Origin: Peiella sedimenti
Lineage (GTDB): Bacteria > Pseudomonadota > Alphaproteobacteria > Caulobacterales > Caulobacteraceae
Assembly (NCBI RefSeq): GCF_030504955.1
Contig: NZ_JAUKTR010000004.1
Span: forward strand, 186,001-250,000
DNA length: 64,000 nt
Direction of reading: 5' to 3'
Position numbers and translations under genes: made by a program. The notes beneath the pieces were generated by a model. That model made no database searches and had not been told where the DNA came from. It saw nothing but the letters and a program-made list of their open reading frames with translations. Position 1 is the stretch's first letter; each line of letters opens with the position of its first letter. Positions 1-7,964 of the stretch are shown here, in pieces.

Positions 1-102
1 CTCGCGGTCGCTGACCGCGCGACTGCGCGCGAGGCTGACCAGATTGTCCGCGGCCGGCTCTGGGCCGTTTGGGGCGCCGTCATCGGCGAAAGCCAGGCTC
101 AC
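1..102 (-). CDS. Partial CDS, N-terminus of a possible DUF2336-type protein
   Basis: Only the first 34 codons are inside the window; the gene runs off the left edge. It opens with GTG at 102, preceded on its strand by a GAGGA ribosome-binding site about six bases upstream. The visible peptide ends with a segment like LVSLARSRAVSDRE, which resembles the N-terminal helices of DUF2336 proteins common in Caulobacterales. That family name is a guess from a very short stretch. An ATG at 83 is out of this frame and has a worse context. Confidence 0.4.
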   Translation of the reverse strand, partial: MSLAFADDGAPNGPEPAADNLVSLARSRAVSDRE

Positions 103-170
103 GGGCGATCCTCGGGACAGGGAACTTAGCCGTTTCCTGCTACAGGGCGTCGCGTAAAGGCACGGTTAAC

Positions 171-189
171 CGCGCGCTAATCATTGACG
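171..189 (+). repeat. Direct repeat copy 1, ahead of the methyltransferase gene
   Basis: The 19-bp sequence CGCGCGCTAATCATTGACG occurs here and again at 952-970. It ends in TTGACG, a good match to a Caulobacter housekeeping -35 element, and is followed 11 bases later by GCCTATGCC, a weak -10 candidate. It lies 66 bases before the ATG at 255. The second copy is placed similarly before the next gene, so it probably contains a shared operator plus -35 box. The repeat is seen directly; the promoter role is inferred. Confidence 0.6.
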
Positions 190-254
190 GGGCCGTCCGA
201 GCCTATGCCCAGCACGCGGTCTCTGACGCGCAGCGCCCGTGCTAGGCTGTGTCC

Positions 255-938
255 ATGCTCATGCGCTCATCCTCCCGCGTGGACGCCGTCCGCGCCGGCC
301 TCATCGCCGACCACCAGGACACCCCCTATTACGACCAGGCCGAGGACCCGGTCTGGGTCGGCATCTTCTGGTCCGAGCCGTCGATCTTCCTCGACGGGTT
401 CCGACAGCTGGATCTGTCCAGCGTCATGGAGCTGGCCTGCGGGCGCGGCCGCCACGCCGAACAGTTCGCCGACCGGGCGGGCAAGGTGGTTCTGATCGAC
501 CCGCTCAAGGCCAACGTCGAAGCCTGCCGCCGCCGTCACGCCCGCCGCCGCAACGTCAGCGTCCGGCGCAACAACGGGCGCGACCTGTCAGGCTGCCGCG
601 ACGGCGAATTCACCGCCGTGTTCAGCTATGACGCCATGGTGCATTTCGAGGCCACGGACACGATCCGCTATCTGGGCGAGATCGCGCGCGTGCTTCGGCC
701 GGGCGGCCGGGCGCTGCTGCACTACTCGACGGACGACAGCCGCCCCGTGGGCTCCTACCGCGACCATCCCCGCTGGCGCAGTTTCTTCTCCGAACCGATG
801 ATGCTGCACTTCGCCGGGCGGGCGGGCCTGCACGCCCTGTCCAGCGTGCGCACCAGCTGGCCGCCGAACAACGGCGAGCCGCCCGTGGACGGCTGCATCC
901 TTCTGGAGAAGACACAGCCTATGCAGTTGAAATCGTGA
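255..938 (+). CDS. Class I SAM-dependent methyltransferase
   Basis: A 227-residue protein with a Rossmann-type SAM-binding motif I near residues 58-67 (MELACGRGRH), an acidic residue after the next strand (IDP), and a later VLRPGG segment typical of class I methyltransferases. The substrate cannot be told from sequence. No signal peptide or membrane segment is visible. ATG at 255 is chosen; a GTG two codons earlier (249) is also possible. A promoter-like CTGACG-N12-GCTAGGC at 223-247 would give a leaderless or nearly leaderless mRNA. The gene stands alone and is followed by the second copy of the 19-bp repeat found upstream. Confidence 0.8.
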   Translation: MLMRSSSRVDAVRAGLIADHQDTPYYDQAEDPVWVGIFWSEPSIFLDGFRQLDLSSVMELACGRGRHAEQFADRAGKVVLIDPLKANVEACRRRHARRRNVSVRRNNGRDLSGCRDGEFTAVFSYDAMVHFEATDTIRYLGEIARVLRPGGRALLHYSTDDSRPVGSYRDHPRWRSFFSEPMMLHFAGRAGLHALSSVRTSWPPNNGEPPVDGCILLEKTQPMQLKS

Positions 939-951
939 GGTCGAAGAATCG

Positions 952-970
952 CGCGCGCTAATCATTGACG
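952..970 (+). repeat. Direct repeat copy 2, ahead of the aldolase-family gene
   Basis: Second exact copy of CGCGCGCTAATCATTGACG, 781 bp from the first, between the methyltransferase stop and the aldolase start. It ends 57 bases before the ATG at 1028; copy 1 ends 65 bases before its own ATG. Either a common regulator controls both genes or the segment was duplicated. Confidence 0.6.
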
Positions 971-1027
971 CCCGCGCCCCGCCCGGGACAGTTTCGCGAG
1001 GAGCAAGGCAACGTCAGGGAAGCGGTC

Positions 1028-1783
1028 ATGGCTGCGGCGTCGATCAAGGACCAGGTCTCACCCGAGGAGTGGAAGACGCGGGTCGAACTGGCCGCCCTCT
1101 ACCGGCTGGTGGCGCTGCACGGGTGGGACGACATGATCTTCACCCACATCTCGGCGCGCGTGCCGGGGTCCGAGACGCACTTTCTCATCAACCCCTACGG
1201 CTTTTTCTTCGAGGAGATGACGGCGTCCATGCTGGTCAAGGTGGACCTGGACGCGAACATCGTCAGCGAGACCCCCTACTTCATCAATCCGGCGGGCTTC
1301 ACCATCCACTCGGCCGTGCATGCGGCCAGGCCCGACGCCCATTTCGTCATGCACCTGCACACCGACGCCGGCGTGGGCGTGGCGGCGCAGAAAGAGGGTT
1401 TGCTGCCGATCAGCCAGAACGCCACGCTAATCGCCGATCAGGTGGCCTATCACGGCTATGAGGGCCTGGCGCTGGAGCACGAGGAGCGCGAGCGGCTGGT
1501 GGCCAATCTGGGTCAGAAGAACCTGATGATCCTGCGCAACCACGGAACGCTGGCGGTGGGCCGGTCGGCGGGCGAGGCCTGGATCGGCATGTTCTTCCTG
1601 GAGCGCGCCTGCCGCCAGCAGGTGGCGGCCCTGTCCGCCGGGCGGGACAACGTGCTGACGGCGCCGGACGAGGCGGTGGCCCGCAACCACGGACAGGGCG
1701 GGGCGCTGGGCATGGTCGCCGGACTGGCCTGGCCCGGCGTGCTGCGCCAGCTGGACCGGCAGAACCCCGGCTACGACGTTTGA
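1028..1783 (+). CDS. Class II aldolase/adducin family protein
   Basis: A cytosolic 251-residue protein of the class II aldolase/adducin N-terminal fold, which uses a zinc ion for aldol cleavage in the fuculose-phosphate aldolase and ribulose-phosphate epimerase relatives. The metal-binding pattern is visible as HLH (His109, His111) and His172 in NHGTLAVG. The length matches the family. The substrate is unknown, and many members in Alphaproteobacteria have none assigned. ATG 1028 follows a GGGA-containing site; earlier in-frame codons lack a ribosome-binding site. Its stop overlaps the TTG of the next gene by four bases (TTGA), suggesting translational coupling. Confidence 0.85.
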   Translation: MAAASIKDQVSPEEWKTRVELAALYRLVALHGWDDMIFTHISARVPGSETHFLINPYGFFFEEMTASMLVKVDLDANIVSETPYFINPAGFTIHSAVHAARPDAHFVMHLHTDAGVGVAAQKEGLLPISQNATLIADQVAYHGYEGLALEHEERERLVANLGQKNLMILRNHGTLAVGRSAGEAWIGMFFLERACRQQVAALSAGRDNVLTAPDEAVARNHGQGGALGMVAGLAWPGVLRQLDRQNPGYDV

Positions 1784-2553
1784 GGTCGGCTGCTTTCGCC
1801 CTGGCGGCCTGGGGCGCCGCGTGCGCCCCCGCCCTGGCCGGCGCCTGGCCGCAGCCGCGCGGCGACGCCCAGGTCATCATGAAGTGGGAGCGGATGCAGG
1901 CCGACCAGGCCTTCGATCCCGACGGCCTGCTGGTGGACCTGGCGGTTCCGCGCGAGGACGAGGCGCTGTCGCTGTATGGCGAGTACGGCCTGACGGACCG
2001 GCTGACCCTGGTGGGCCGCACCGAGTGGCAGAGCGGCGAGGACCAGTTCGCCGACTATTCCGGGCGGGGACCGAGCGAGATCGGCCTGCGCTACACGGCC
2101 TGGCGCGATGAAAGGACGAGCGTGGCGGTCCAGGGCGTCTATGCGGCGCCGGGTGAGGGGCGCAACGCCGGCTACGCCGCGCCAGGGGAGGGCGAGGGCG
2201 ACTGGGAGATACGGCTTCTGGCCGGCCGCTCAGGCCAGATGAAACGCCTGTGGCGGGGGGCGCCGGTCTTCGCCGAACTGCAGGCCGCGCGTCGTTTCAG
2301 GGCCGGGCTGCCGGACGAGACGAGGCTGGACGCCACCGTGGGCGTCGACATCTCTGAAAACTGGAGCCTGATGAGCCAGGTCTTCGCCGGTCAGGGCGAT
2401 GGCGAGTTCGGTCCCCGCTGAGTGAACCACGAGATATCCGTGCTGCGGCGCGCCGGGGCCTGGCGCCTGCAGGCGGGGTGGCGCACGGCGCTGTCAGGGC
2501 GTGAAACGCCGGCCTCTTCCGGTCCGGTGATCGCGCTGTGGCGGCGCTTCTAG
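1780..2553 (+). pseudogene. Outer-membrane-type secreted protein interrupted by an in-frame TGA
   Basis: Translation starts at TTG 1780 with a clear signal peptide (hydrophobic stretch ending APALAGA) and continues into a beta-rich sequence with alternating residues, like porin-type or transporter-type barrels. The frame stops at TGA 2419-2421 after 213 codons. It then continues open in the same frame for 43 more codons to TAG 2551-2553, ending in WRRF, the aromatic C-terminus expected of a beta-barrel. A single TGG-to-TGA change would explain this. It may be a true nonsense mutation, a sequencing error, or rarely read-through. The family was not recognised. The downstream stop overlaps the convergent cytochrome gene stop as CTAG. 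Confidence 0.6.
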
Positions 2554-3059
2554 GCTGTCGCCCCAGCGGCCACGCGCAGGTAGGCGATGAGGTCGCGGCG
2601 GTCCTCGGCGTCGCGGATGCCTGCGAAGGTCATCTTGTTGCCGGGCAGGGCCTGGCGCGGATTCTCGATCCAGGGGTCGAGCGTTTCGGCGGTCCAGATC
2701 CATCCTGAAGCCTTGAGTGCATCGGAATAGCGGTAGGCGCCGTGGGTCGCGGCAGGCCGGCCGAACAGGCCGTAAAGGTTGGGGCCCACCGCGTCGGGTC
2801 CGCCCTCGGGCAGGGTGTGGCAGGACCGGCAGCGGGCGAAGACGCGCTGGCCGTTCTCCAGGTCGGCCTCGGCATAGGCGACCGGCAGCGTCGCCAGCGC
2901 CGTCTGGACCGCGGCAGGGTCGAGCGGCTGGACCGTCGGGGCCGGAGCGGGCGGCGCGGCCGGAATGTCGGTGTTGGACCCGGTGTCGGACCCAGAGTCC
3001 TCACCCGCTCCACAGGCGGCCAGCCCCAAGATCAGAACGGCGGCGGCGATGAGGCGCAT
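2550..3059 (-). CDS. Lipoprotein class I cytochrome c
   Basis: A 169-residue periplasmic electron carrier anchored as a lipoprotein: the lipobox LAAC places the modified cysteine at residue 16, followed by an acidic, proline-rich linker to about residue 45. Heme attachment is CRSCH (Cys77, Cys80, His81) and the distal ligand is probably Met143 in GNKMTFAG. The spacing fits the mitochondrial/c2/c552 type of cytochrome c. No oxidase or dehydrogenase genes are adjacent, so the partner is unknown. It is convergent with the broken outer-membrane gene, sharing a CTAG at the stop codons. Confidence 0.9.
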   Translation of the reverse strand: MRLIAAAVLILGLAACGAGEDSGSDTGSNTDIPAAPPAPAPTVQPLDPAAVQTALATLPVAYAEADLENGQRVFARCRSCHTLPEGGPDAVGPNLYGLFGRPAATHGAYRYSDALKASGWIWTAETLDPWIENPRQALPGNKMTFAGIRDAEDRRDLIAYLRVAAGATA

Positions 3060-3176
3060 GGCGAAGCTCTCCTAGGCGTGATCGGCCCTGCTCTACCAAG
3101 GACGATGCAACCCGTCGACGGCTCGCGCTCTTGTCAGTTGCCAAGCGGGCGAACGTGGTTCTGCATGGGGCTCAAC

Positions 3177-3722
3177 ATGAAAGGCTCATCAATCATCAGC
3201 GCGGCGCACCTGAAGCGGCGGCTGGGGCAGTACGCGGCCCTGTGGCTGGGCGGCTTCCTGCTGGGTCTGATCGCCATAGCCGTGCTCAGCTGGGTGCTGG
3301 GCGACCTGATCGAGGCCGTCGACTGGGTTCTGCCGCCCCTGCTGCTGCTCACGGGAGCGGCGTACGGCGGCGGTGTCGTAATCACCCTGATCTCGAAGGA
3401 GACGCTGGGGACCAAGCTGCTCGTCGTGGCCCTGGCGCTGCTGATGCTGCTGCCGCTGCTCTGGGCGCCGGTGTTGTCGGCGGTGGTGGCGGCCTATGTC
3501 GCCGACCGGTCGATCGAATACTCCCAGGCGTACGCCGCCTTTCGCATCGCGGTTTCGAACCTGCTGTACCCGCTGGCGGAATGGCTGGGTTCGGGCGGGT
3601 GGCTGGACTGGCTGTGGAGTCTGTTCCAGTGGGTCTCGACGGTCGTGGGCTTCCTGTCGGCCTGGGCCAAGATCTGGCCGGGGATCCGGCGCTTCCTGGG
3701 ACCGGAGCCGGAGGAAGCCTAG
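3177..3722 (+). CDS. Small integral membrane protein of unknown function
   Basis: About 181 residues with three strongly hydrophobic segments (roughly residues 17-42, 44-65 and 75-103) and a tryptophan-rich, amphipathic C-terminal part. No family was recognised. ATG 3177 is preceded by GGGG at moderate distance; ATG 3165, four codons earlier, is an equally possible start. It is divergent from the cytochrome c gene and convergent with the FlmG-like gene, whose stop it overlaps as CTAG (3719-3722). Confidence 0.6.
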   Translation: MKGSSIISAAHLKRRLGQYAALWLGGFLLGLIAIAVLSWVLGDLIEAVDWVLPPLLLLTGAAYGGGVVITLISKETLGTKLLVVALALLMLLPLLWAPVLSAVVAAYVADRSIEYSQAYAAFRIAVSNLLYPLAEWLGSGGWLDWLWSLFQWVSTVVGFLSAWAKIWPGIRRFLGPEPEEA

Positions 3723-5479
3723 CCGATCTCCGCCCGCAGGGCCGCGGCCATTTCTCCGATGACCACATCCCACTCGCGGAAGGTGGGCGCGTGGAAGACG
3801 CGCATTACCGGATAGGCGGGGCAGTTTTCGGCGCCGAACACCGTCCAGGCCTCGGGCGAGGCCATCATCCAGACATTGGCGCCGGAGGCCGCCGCGATGT
3901 TCTGGGTGGCGTTGGCCGGTCCCATGACCAGGTCGAGCGCGCAGGACAGGGCGGCCACCTCGTCCAGGTCGTCCTTGAGGTCGATCCCGGGCGGGCTCCA
4001 GACGTCGACGCCCAGCTTGCGGGCCTGGGCCAGCTCGTCCGAGCAGTCGCCGTACTGCAGATTGACCATCACCGCGCCGGGCGTCTCCAGCACCGGGCGC
4101 CACTGCTCGAAGGCGGAGTAGTGGCGCGAGCGGGCGCCGGCGGTCTTGAGGCTCTTCCACAGGAGGCCGACCTTGTAGCCGGGGCCGAGGGCGTCGAGCT
4201 GGGCCTTCCAGTGGGCGACGCGCGCCGGCTCGGCGGTCAGGAAGGCGGGCCGCTGCGGGAATGCCTCGGGCCGCGAGCGGAAGCGCCGCCACAGCGAGGC
4301 GATCGGCGTGAACAGGTCGAAGCCCTGGTCGTCCGGCCAGGGCAGGAACCGGACGACCTTGCCGCTGACGTTCAGGGTCTTGTGCGCGGCCACGGTCACG
4401 CCAGGGAAGCTGCGCTGCACCAGCGGGACCAGCCGCCGCTCGACCGCCAGGTGCAGACGGCCCTCCGGGCCCAGCGCCTCCAGCAGATCGGGAATGACGT
4501 TCATGAACAGCACCTCGTCGCCCAGGCCCTGTTCGGCGCTGACCAGCAGGGACTTGCCCGTCAGGTCGTCGTCCGGGGACCAGCGCGGCAGGTCGGTGGC
4601 GAAGTGGACCGTGTCCAAGGCCTCCTTCGAGAAGCGCACCTCGTACTCGTCGAAGCCCTCCTTGAGGCGGCCGACGCGCAGCAGCGCGAAGGCGCGCGCC
4701 AGGCGCATCATGTCGGTCTCATAGCCGGGTTGCGCGCCGGGCAGGGCGGCCTCCAGCTCGGCCAGCGCCTCCTCGGAACGGCCCAGGGCCAGGATGGCGT
4801 TGGCGCGGTTGTAGCGGGCCTTGGCGAAGCCGGGGTCCAGCCGCAACGCCTCGTCGAAGAAGGGCAGTGAGCCCTCCATGTCGCCCTTTTCCGACAGCAC
4901 CGTGGCCAGGGTGTTCCACAGCACCGGATGCTCGGGCCTGGCCTGAATGACCGTGCGCAGAAGCTCGATCGCCTCGCCCTGACGGTCCATGTCCCTGAGC
5001 GCGCAGGCGAGATTGTTGACCGCCTCCACATGGCCCGGCTCGCGCAGCAGGAAGTGGTGAAACAGCTTTTCGGCCAGCTCATTGTGGCCCAGCCGGTGGG
5101 CCAGCCGGCCCAGGTCGTTGGCGATGCCGTGCTCCTCGGGGCGCAGCTTGAGCGCGGTCTCATAGGCGTCGAGCGCGGAGGCGACGTCGCCGGACTTCTC
5201 CAGGCAGATGGCCAGGAGGTGCCAGGCCAGACCATTCGTCTCGTCGGCCTCCAGCGCCTTCAGGATGGCGGCGGTTCCGTCGGCCCAGCGCGCCTCACGC
5301 ATGGCCGCCACGGCCTGATGCAGCAGGGGCGTGACGGCGTGGGCCTTCAGATCCTGGATGGCCGCCTTGAGTCGGGCCACCGCATCGCCCGAACCGGCGT
5401 CGCCCATGGGGCCCTTGGCCAGTCCAGCCTGGGCGGCGAGCGGGGCGAGGTCATCAGCGGCGGCCGGACGAGCGGTCAT
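3719..5479 (-). CDS. flmG: TPR-containing flagellin glycosyltransferase, FlmG-like
   Basis: A soluble 586-residue protein in two parts. Residues about 35-275 are tetratricopeptide repeats (WADGTAAILKALEADETNGLAWHLLA and the following helical pairs). Residues about 300-586 form a glycosyltransferase-like domain with KVGLLWKS and a conserved DLVMGPANATQNIAAASG segment. This is the layout described for Caulobacter FlmG, whose TPR part binds flagellin and whose C-terminal domain glycosylates it. Location beside flbT, flaF and the flagellins supports the assignment. No pseudaminic acid synthesis genes are in the window. ATG 5479 is preceded by GGGTGA; a TTG four codons upstream is possible. A CTAACCATGAT element lies upstream at 5529-5550. 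Confidence 0.75.
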   Translation of the reverse strand: MTARPAAADDLAPLAAQAGLAKGPMGDAGSGDAVARLKAAIQDLKAHAVTPLLHQAVAAMREARWADGTAAILKALEADETNGLAWHLLAICLEKSGDVASALDAYETALKLRPEEHGIANDLGRLAHRLGHNELAEKLFHHFLLREPGHVEAVNNLACALRDMDRQGEAIELLRTVIQARPEHPVLWNTLATVLSEKGDMEGSLPFFDEALRLDPGFAKARYNRANAILALGRSEEALAELEAALPGAQPGYETDMMRLARAFALLRVGRLKEGFDEYEVRFSKEALDTVHFATDLPRWSPDDDLTGKSLLVSAEQGLGDEVLFMNVIPDLLEALGPEGRLHLAVERRLVPLVQRSFPGVTVAAHKTLNVSGKVVRFLPWPDDQGFDLFTPIASLWRRFRSRPEAFPQRPAFLTAEPARVAHWKAQLDALGPGYKVGLLWKSLKTAGARSRHYSAFEQWRPVLETPGAVMVNLQYGDCSDELAQARKLGVDVWSPPGIDLKDDLDEVAALSCALDLVMGPANATQNIAAASGANVWMMASPEAWTVFGAENCPAYPVMRVFHAPTFREWDVVIGEMAAALRAEIG

Positions 5480-5528
5480 GGAATCACCCAAGGGTCAGAC
5501 GGGATGATCCACCGTCGCGCGCCGACCG

Positions 5529-5550
5529 TTAAGGCGTCGCTAACCATGAT
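5529..5550. repeat. Left copy of island-flanking repeat, CtrA-box-like
   Basis: TTAAG-N6-CTAACCATGAT, matching 19 of 22 positions with 8383-8404 in the same orientation. TTAA-N7-CTAAC differs from the CtrA consensus TTAA-N7-TTAAC by one base. It sits about 50 bp upstream of the flmG-like start, and the other copy sits upstream of flbT, so both could be cell-cycle promoter elements. The two copies also bound the accessory island. Confidence 0.5.
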
Positions 5551-5634
5551 GGCTGGTGAGGCCGCGCCCGTCCAGACCTTGCCATGCGGGGCGGCGGCTG
5601 CCCTACTGTCAGGCTTGAACGTCGGGAGTTGTGA

Positions 5635-6720
5635 ATGGCCCTCGCAGCTCGAGACAGAACAATCCGGCCAGGCCGCTGCGCCTCGCGGCTGCCGACGACG
5701 CAGCCTAGGACGTCGCGCTCCGTGTCGCTGCGGCGAGCGTGCGCCTTCAGCTTCCGGGCCATCGACGGCCTGAGGCCGGAGATCATCGCCGAGAACCGCC
5801 ACTCGCGGCCCGAAGGCGGGGCGTGGGCCCATGACGGCACGCACTTCTACGTGCTGGGCCCGAACCCCGACGAGCGGCTGATCTATATCGATCACCAGAA
5901 CCAGGCCTTTTACCCGCACACGGACAAGCGCGGCTCGACCATCGCGCTCAGCCGAAACGGCGCGGCCACCGAGCGGTTCAGCTACAGCCCCTTCGGCGAG
6001 GGCGGCCAGGGCCCCACCGGCTACGCCTTCCGCTACACCGGCCAGAGGCTCGATCCCTGGACCGGCCTCTACGACTACAAGGCCCGCGTCTATTCACCGA
6101 CCCTTGGCCGGTTCCTCCAGCCCGACCCCGCCCTCTGGGTCGATGGGCCGAACCTCTATGCCTACGTCGGCAACGGGCCGACGAATGGTGTCGACTCCAG
6201 CGGTTTGGCCACTCATAAACCGGAGCCGGAGCAAAAGCCTGACGAAGCTCCGGATGCGAAGCCGAGCGACGTAACGGAGGTGGAGCCAGTCATTGTAACT
6301 GCCTCACAAAGGGGAAATCGGGGAAGAGCAGGCCGCGCATGGTCGCCTCAACAGGAACTGCACTGGCAGATGTATCAGCGTGCCCTTGAGCGCATGTTGC
6401 GGGTGAATCCGAACTACCAAACCGTGACGGATCCCAATCGGCCTCCGCCCCCTGAGCAATCAGCGCGGCTTAATGCGGAAGCTGCACGGCTTGAGGCGTT
6501 AGTACGAACAACACCCTCTCAAAACCCTGACGCTTTCATCCGACTTCCAGGCCGACAAGGGTATCTGAACCGTCAGGATGGTTCCTTGTGGCAGCGAGAC
6601 CGAGCTGGCGAACGCGGTCACGGCGGAGTACAATGGAAACGATGGGATTCTAGATCTGCTTGGGAAAACGGTAGATCATATAGATCATACTGGCCGGACG
6701 GACGCCCTCGCGGTGATTAA
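5635..6720 (+). CDS. Rhs core C-terminal fragment with toxin tip (5'-truncated)
   Basis: The recognisable part begins near residue 70 and carries the Rhs-associated core: DERLIYIDHQNQ, RYTGQRLDPWTGLYDYKARVY and GRFLQPDP, ending about residue 190 in NGVDSSG. Complete Rhs proteins exceed 1000 residues; here the first 65 or so residues are unlike Rhs and no upstream repeats exist, so this is a truncated remnant or a displaced tip. After the core comes a polar linker and a variable C-terminal domain of about 100 residues ending in a basic, Trp- and Arg-rich segment (HGGVQWKRWD). That is the position of a polymorphic toxin. The toxin family was not recognised. Base composition falls through this part, as is usual for recently acquired tips. 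The next gene starts three bases later. Confidence 0.75.
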   Translation: MALAARDRTIRPGRCASRLPTTQPRTSRSVSLRRACAFSFRAIDGLRPEIIAENRHSRPEGGAWAHDGTHFYVLGPNPDERLIYIDHQNQAFYPHTDKRGSTIALSRNGAATERFSYSPFGEGGQGPTGYAFRYTGQRLDPWTGLYDYKARVYSPTLGRFLQPDPALWVDGPNLYAYVGNGPTNGVDSSGLATHKPEPEQKPDEAPDAKPSDVTEVEPVIVTASQRGNRGRAGRAWSPQQELHWQMYQRALERMLRVNPNYQTVTDPNRPPPPEQSARLNAEAARLEALVRTTPSQNPDAFIRLPGRQGYLNRQDGSLWQRDRAGERGHGGVQWKRWDSRSAWENGRSYRSYWPDGRPRGD

Positions 6721-6723
6721 AAG

Positions 6724-7041
6724 ATGCAAACTCTTACTGAGATAGTGCAAGAAGTCTTAGAAAGATGGATTTTGGCGTCCCGCGGTGAGTCGCACGATAT
6801 GTTCGATCTTGCAGATGAGGTTTCTCAGCAGTTTGAAGAAAGTAATATTCCCATGATTTACAATGCTGCGATAGATGCCCTTGGAATATTATTCCATTCT
6901 GGAGAGGTTGTATCAAATTCGAAGCGGTTCATCGACAAGCTTGAAGCGCTTACGGTTGACCGGCTGAGAATATTGGTCTCATCCCCGATTGAGATAAATA
7001 TAGAGGAAGCGCGTTTTGCGCAAAAAGCTCTTGGACTGTGA
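6724..7041 (+). CDS. Candidate immunity protein for the Rhs tip
   Basis: A 105-residue acidic, helical, cytosolic-looking protein starting at ATG 6724, three bases after the Rhs fragment stop. Its codon use is AT-rich compared with everything around it (many ATA, TTA and AAA codons), indicating foreign origin together with the toxin tip. Small size, acidity against a basic tip, and immediate downstream position are the classic context of a cognate immunity gene. No family was recognised, so the role is inferred from position only. Confidence 0.6.
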   Translation: MQTLTEIVQEVLERWILASRGESHDMFDLADEVSQQFEESNIPMIYNAAIDALGILFHSGEVVSNSKRFIDKLEALTVDRLRILVSSPIEINIEEARFAQKALGL

Positions 7042-7139
7042 GGCCTTTGTAAAAATCAATATGTGCTGAGAACGCAGTGCTTGTCATCCCCGAATCCTCA
7101 GAGTTGAGGAATGCCAAGGTCCGGGACCGCGGCAGGCTA

Positions 7140-7448
7140 ATGGACTCCGGCTTCGCTTCGGTGGACGCTCTGATCGGGCTGACCATCTTGGCGGCTGGAG
7201 TGGCGCTGGCGCTCCAGGCGTTGTCCCAGGCGCAGAGGCTGACCCACCGCGCCGAGATGATGGCCGAGGCGCGGCTGCTGATTACGAGCGAGACCGGCGG
7301 CTCCCAAGTCCGCTTAACTGAAACCCTCACGCCCCTGGCTGACCGGGCCGGCCTGTGTGAGCGCCGCCGTGTGGTGCGCTCGACCGGCGGGCGCGAGCAC
7401 GCCCTGATCCAAACGCTGCGCTGTGCCGATGCCGGCTCCGCGTCCTGA
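7140..7448 (+). CDS. GspI-like type II secretion pseudopilin
   Basis: A 102-residue protein with a very short prepilin leader: MDSG followed by FASVDALIGLTIL, i.e. cleavage after Gly with Phe at +1, Glu/Asp-type residue near +5 (Asp), then a hydrophobic helix to about residue 27. This suits a minor pseudopilin of the GspI class, which helps build the pseudopilus of a type II secretion system. No other secretion genes are here, so it is probably a stranded remnant. ATG 7140 is chosen because it gives the short leader. It overlaps the next pseudopilin-like gene by 20 bases. Confidence 0.6.
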   Translation: MDSGFASVDALIGLTILAAGVALALQALSQAQRLTHRAEMMAEARLLITSETGGSQVRLTETLTPLADRAGLCERRRVVRSTGGREHALIQTLRCADAGSAS

Positions 7449-7695
7449 CCGCTTTCCTCGCAAGCCGAACGGCTATGGCCTGGCCGATCTGATCGCGTCC
7501 ATGGCCATGCTTGGTTTGGCTCTGGCGGGCCTGTCACAGGCAGTGCATGTGGGGGCGCGGTTGCAGCGGCGCGCGGGCGAGGACGCGGCCCAGCTGAGCG
7601 CCGGGCGGGCGGCCGAACGGACGCTGCAAGCCACGCTCGCCACCGTGACGCGCGACACTCCGATCAACGGCGCGCCCACGGACTTCAGCTGCGGC
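7429..7695 (+). pseudogene. GspJ-like pseudopilin, 5' part only
   Basis: Opens at ATG 7429 with a leader ending in NG and the pilin-like helix YGLADLIASMAMLGLALAGL, then a polar helix typical of minor pseudopilins, to about ATVTRDTP. From roughly 7690 the same reading frame changes into an RTX/serralysin-like sequence, so the normal 3' half of a GspJ-type gene (usually around 200 residues) is missing. The reading frame as a whole is a chimera created by a deletion or insertion join. The exact junction cannot be placed by eye. Confidence 0.55.
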
Positions 7696-7964
7696 GACGA
7701 CAGCTCTGGCGGTGTGGACCGCATCATGGATTTCCAGGCCGGGATCGACCGGATCGACCTCAGCCGTATCGATGCGAACGCTGGGTTGGCCAAGCTTTTT
7801 CATTCGTCTCATCTTTCACAGGCGCGGCGGGGCAGGCTGTGCTCACCTACGACGCAGTCAACAACCGTACGGCGCTGGGTCTGGATACGGACGGGGATGG
7901 CCTGGCTGATTTCCAAGCTTATCTTAGCGGCAACGTCTCTTCGGTCTCAGGATGGCTGCTATGA
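7696..7964 (+). pseudogene. Frameshifted C-terminal fragment of an RTX/serralysin-type protein
   Basis: In the frame of the gspJ-like gene the sequence reads VDRIMDFQAGIDRIDLSRIDANAG, a signature of the C-terminal region of RTX proteases and related type I secreted proteins. Near 7783-7791 the homology jumps to another frame: QAFSFVSSFTGAAGQ, then DTDGDGLADFQAYLSGN, ending at TGA 7962-7964. That DGDGxADF motif is the usual end of such proteins. The fragment is thus broken by a frameshift and lacks all upstream domains. Its stop overlaps the start of the following lipoprotein gene as ATGA. Confidence 0.65.

Noticed and set aside
3131-4870. A 579-codon plus-strand frame across the membrane protein and flmG-like gene
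   Set aside because: It overlaps two supported genes in other frames or strands and its translation shows only composition-driven repeats.
7949-7964. Treating the RTX fragment and lipoprotein as an intact secretion operon
   Set aside because: The RTX part is frameshifted and lacks its upstream domains, and no type I exporter genes are present, so only remnants can be supported.
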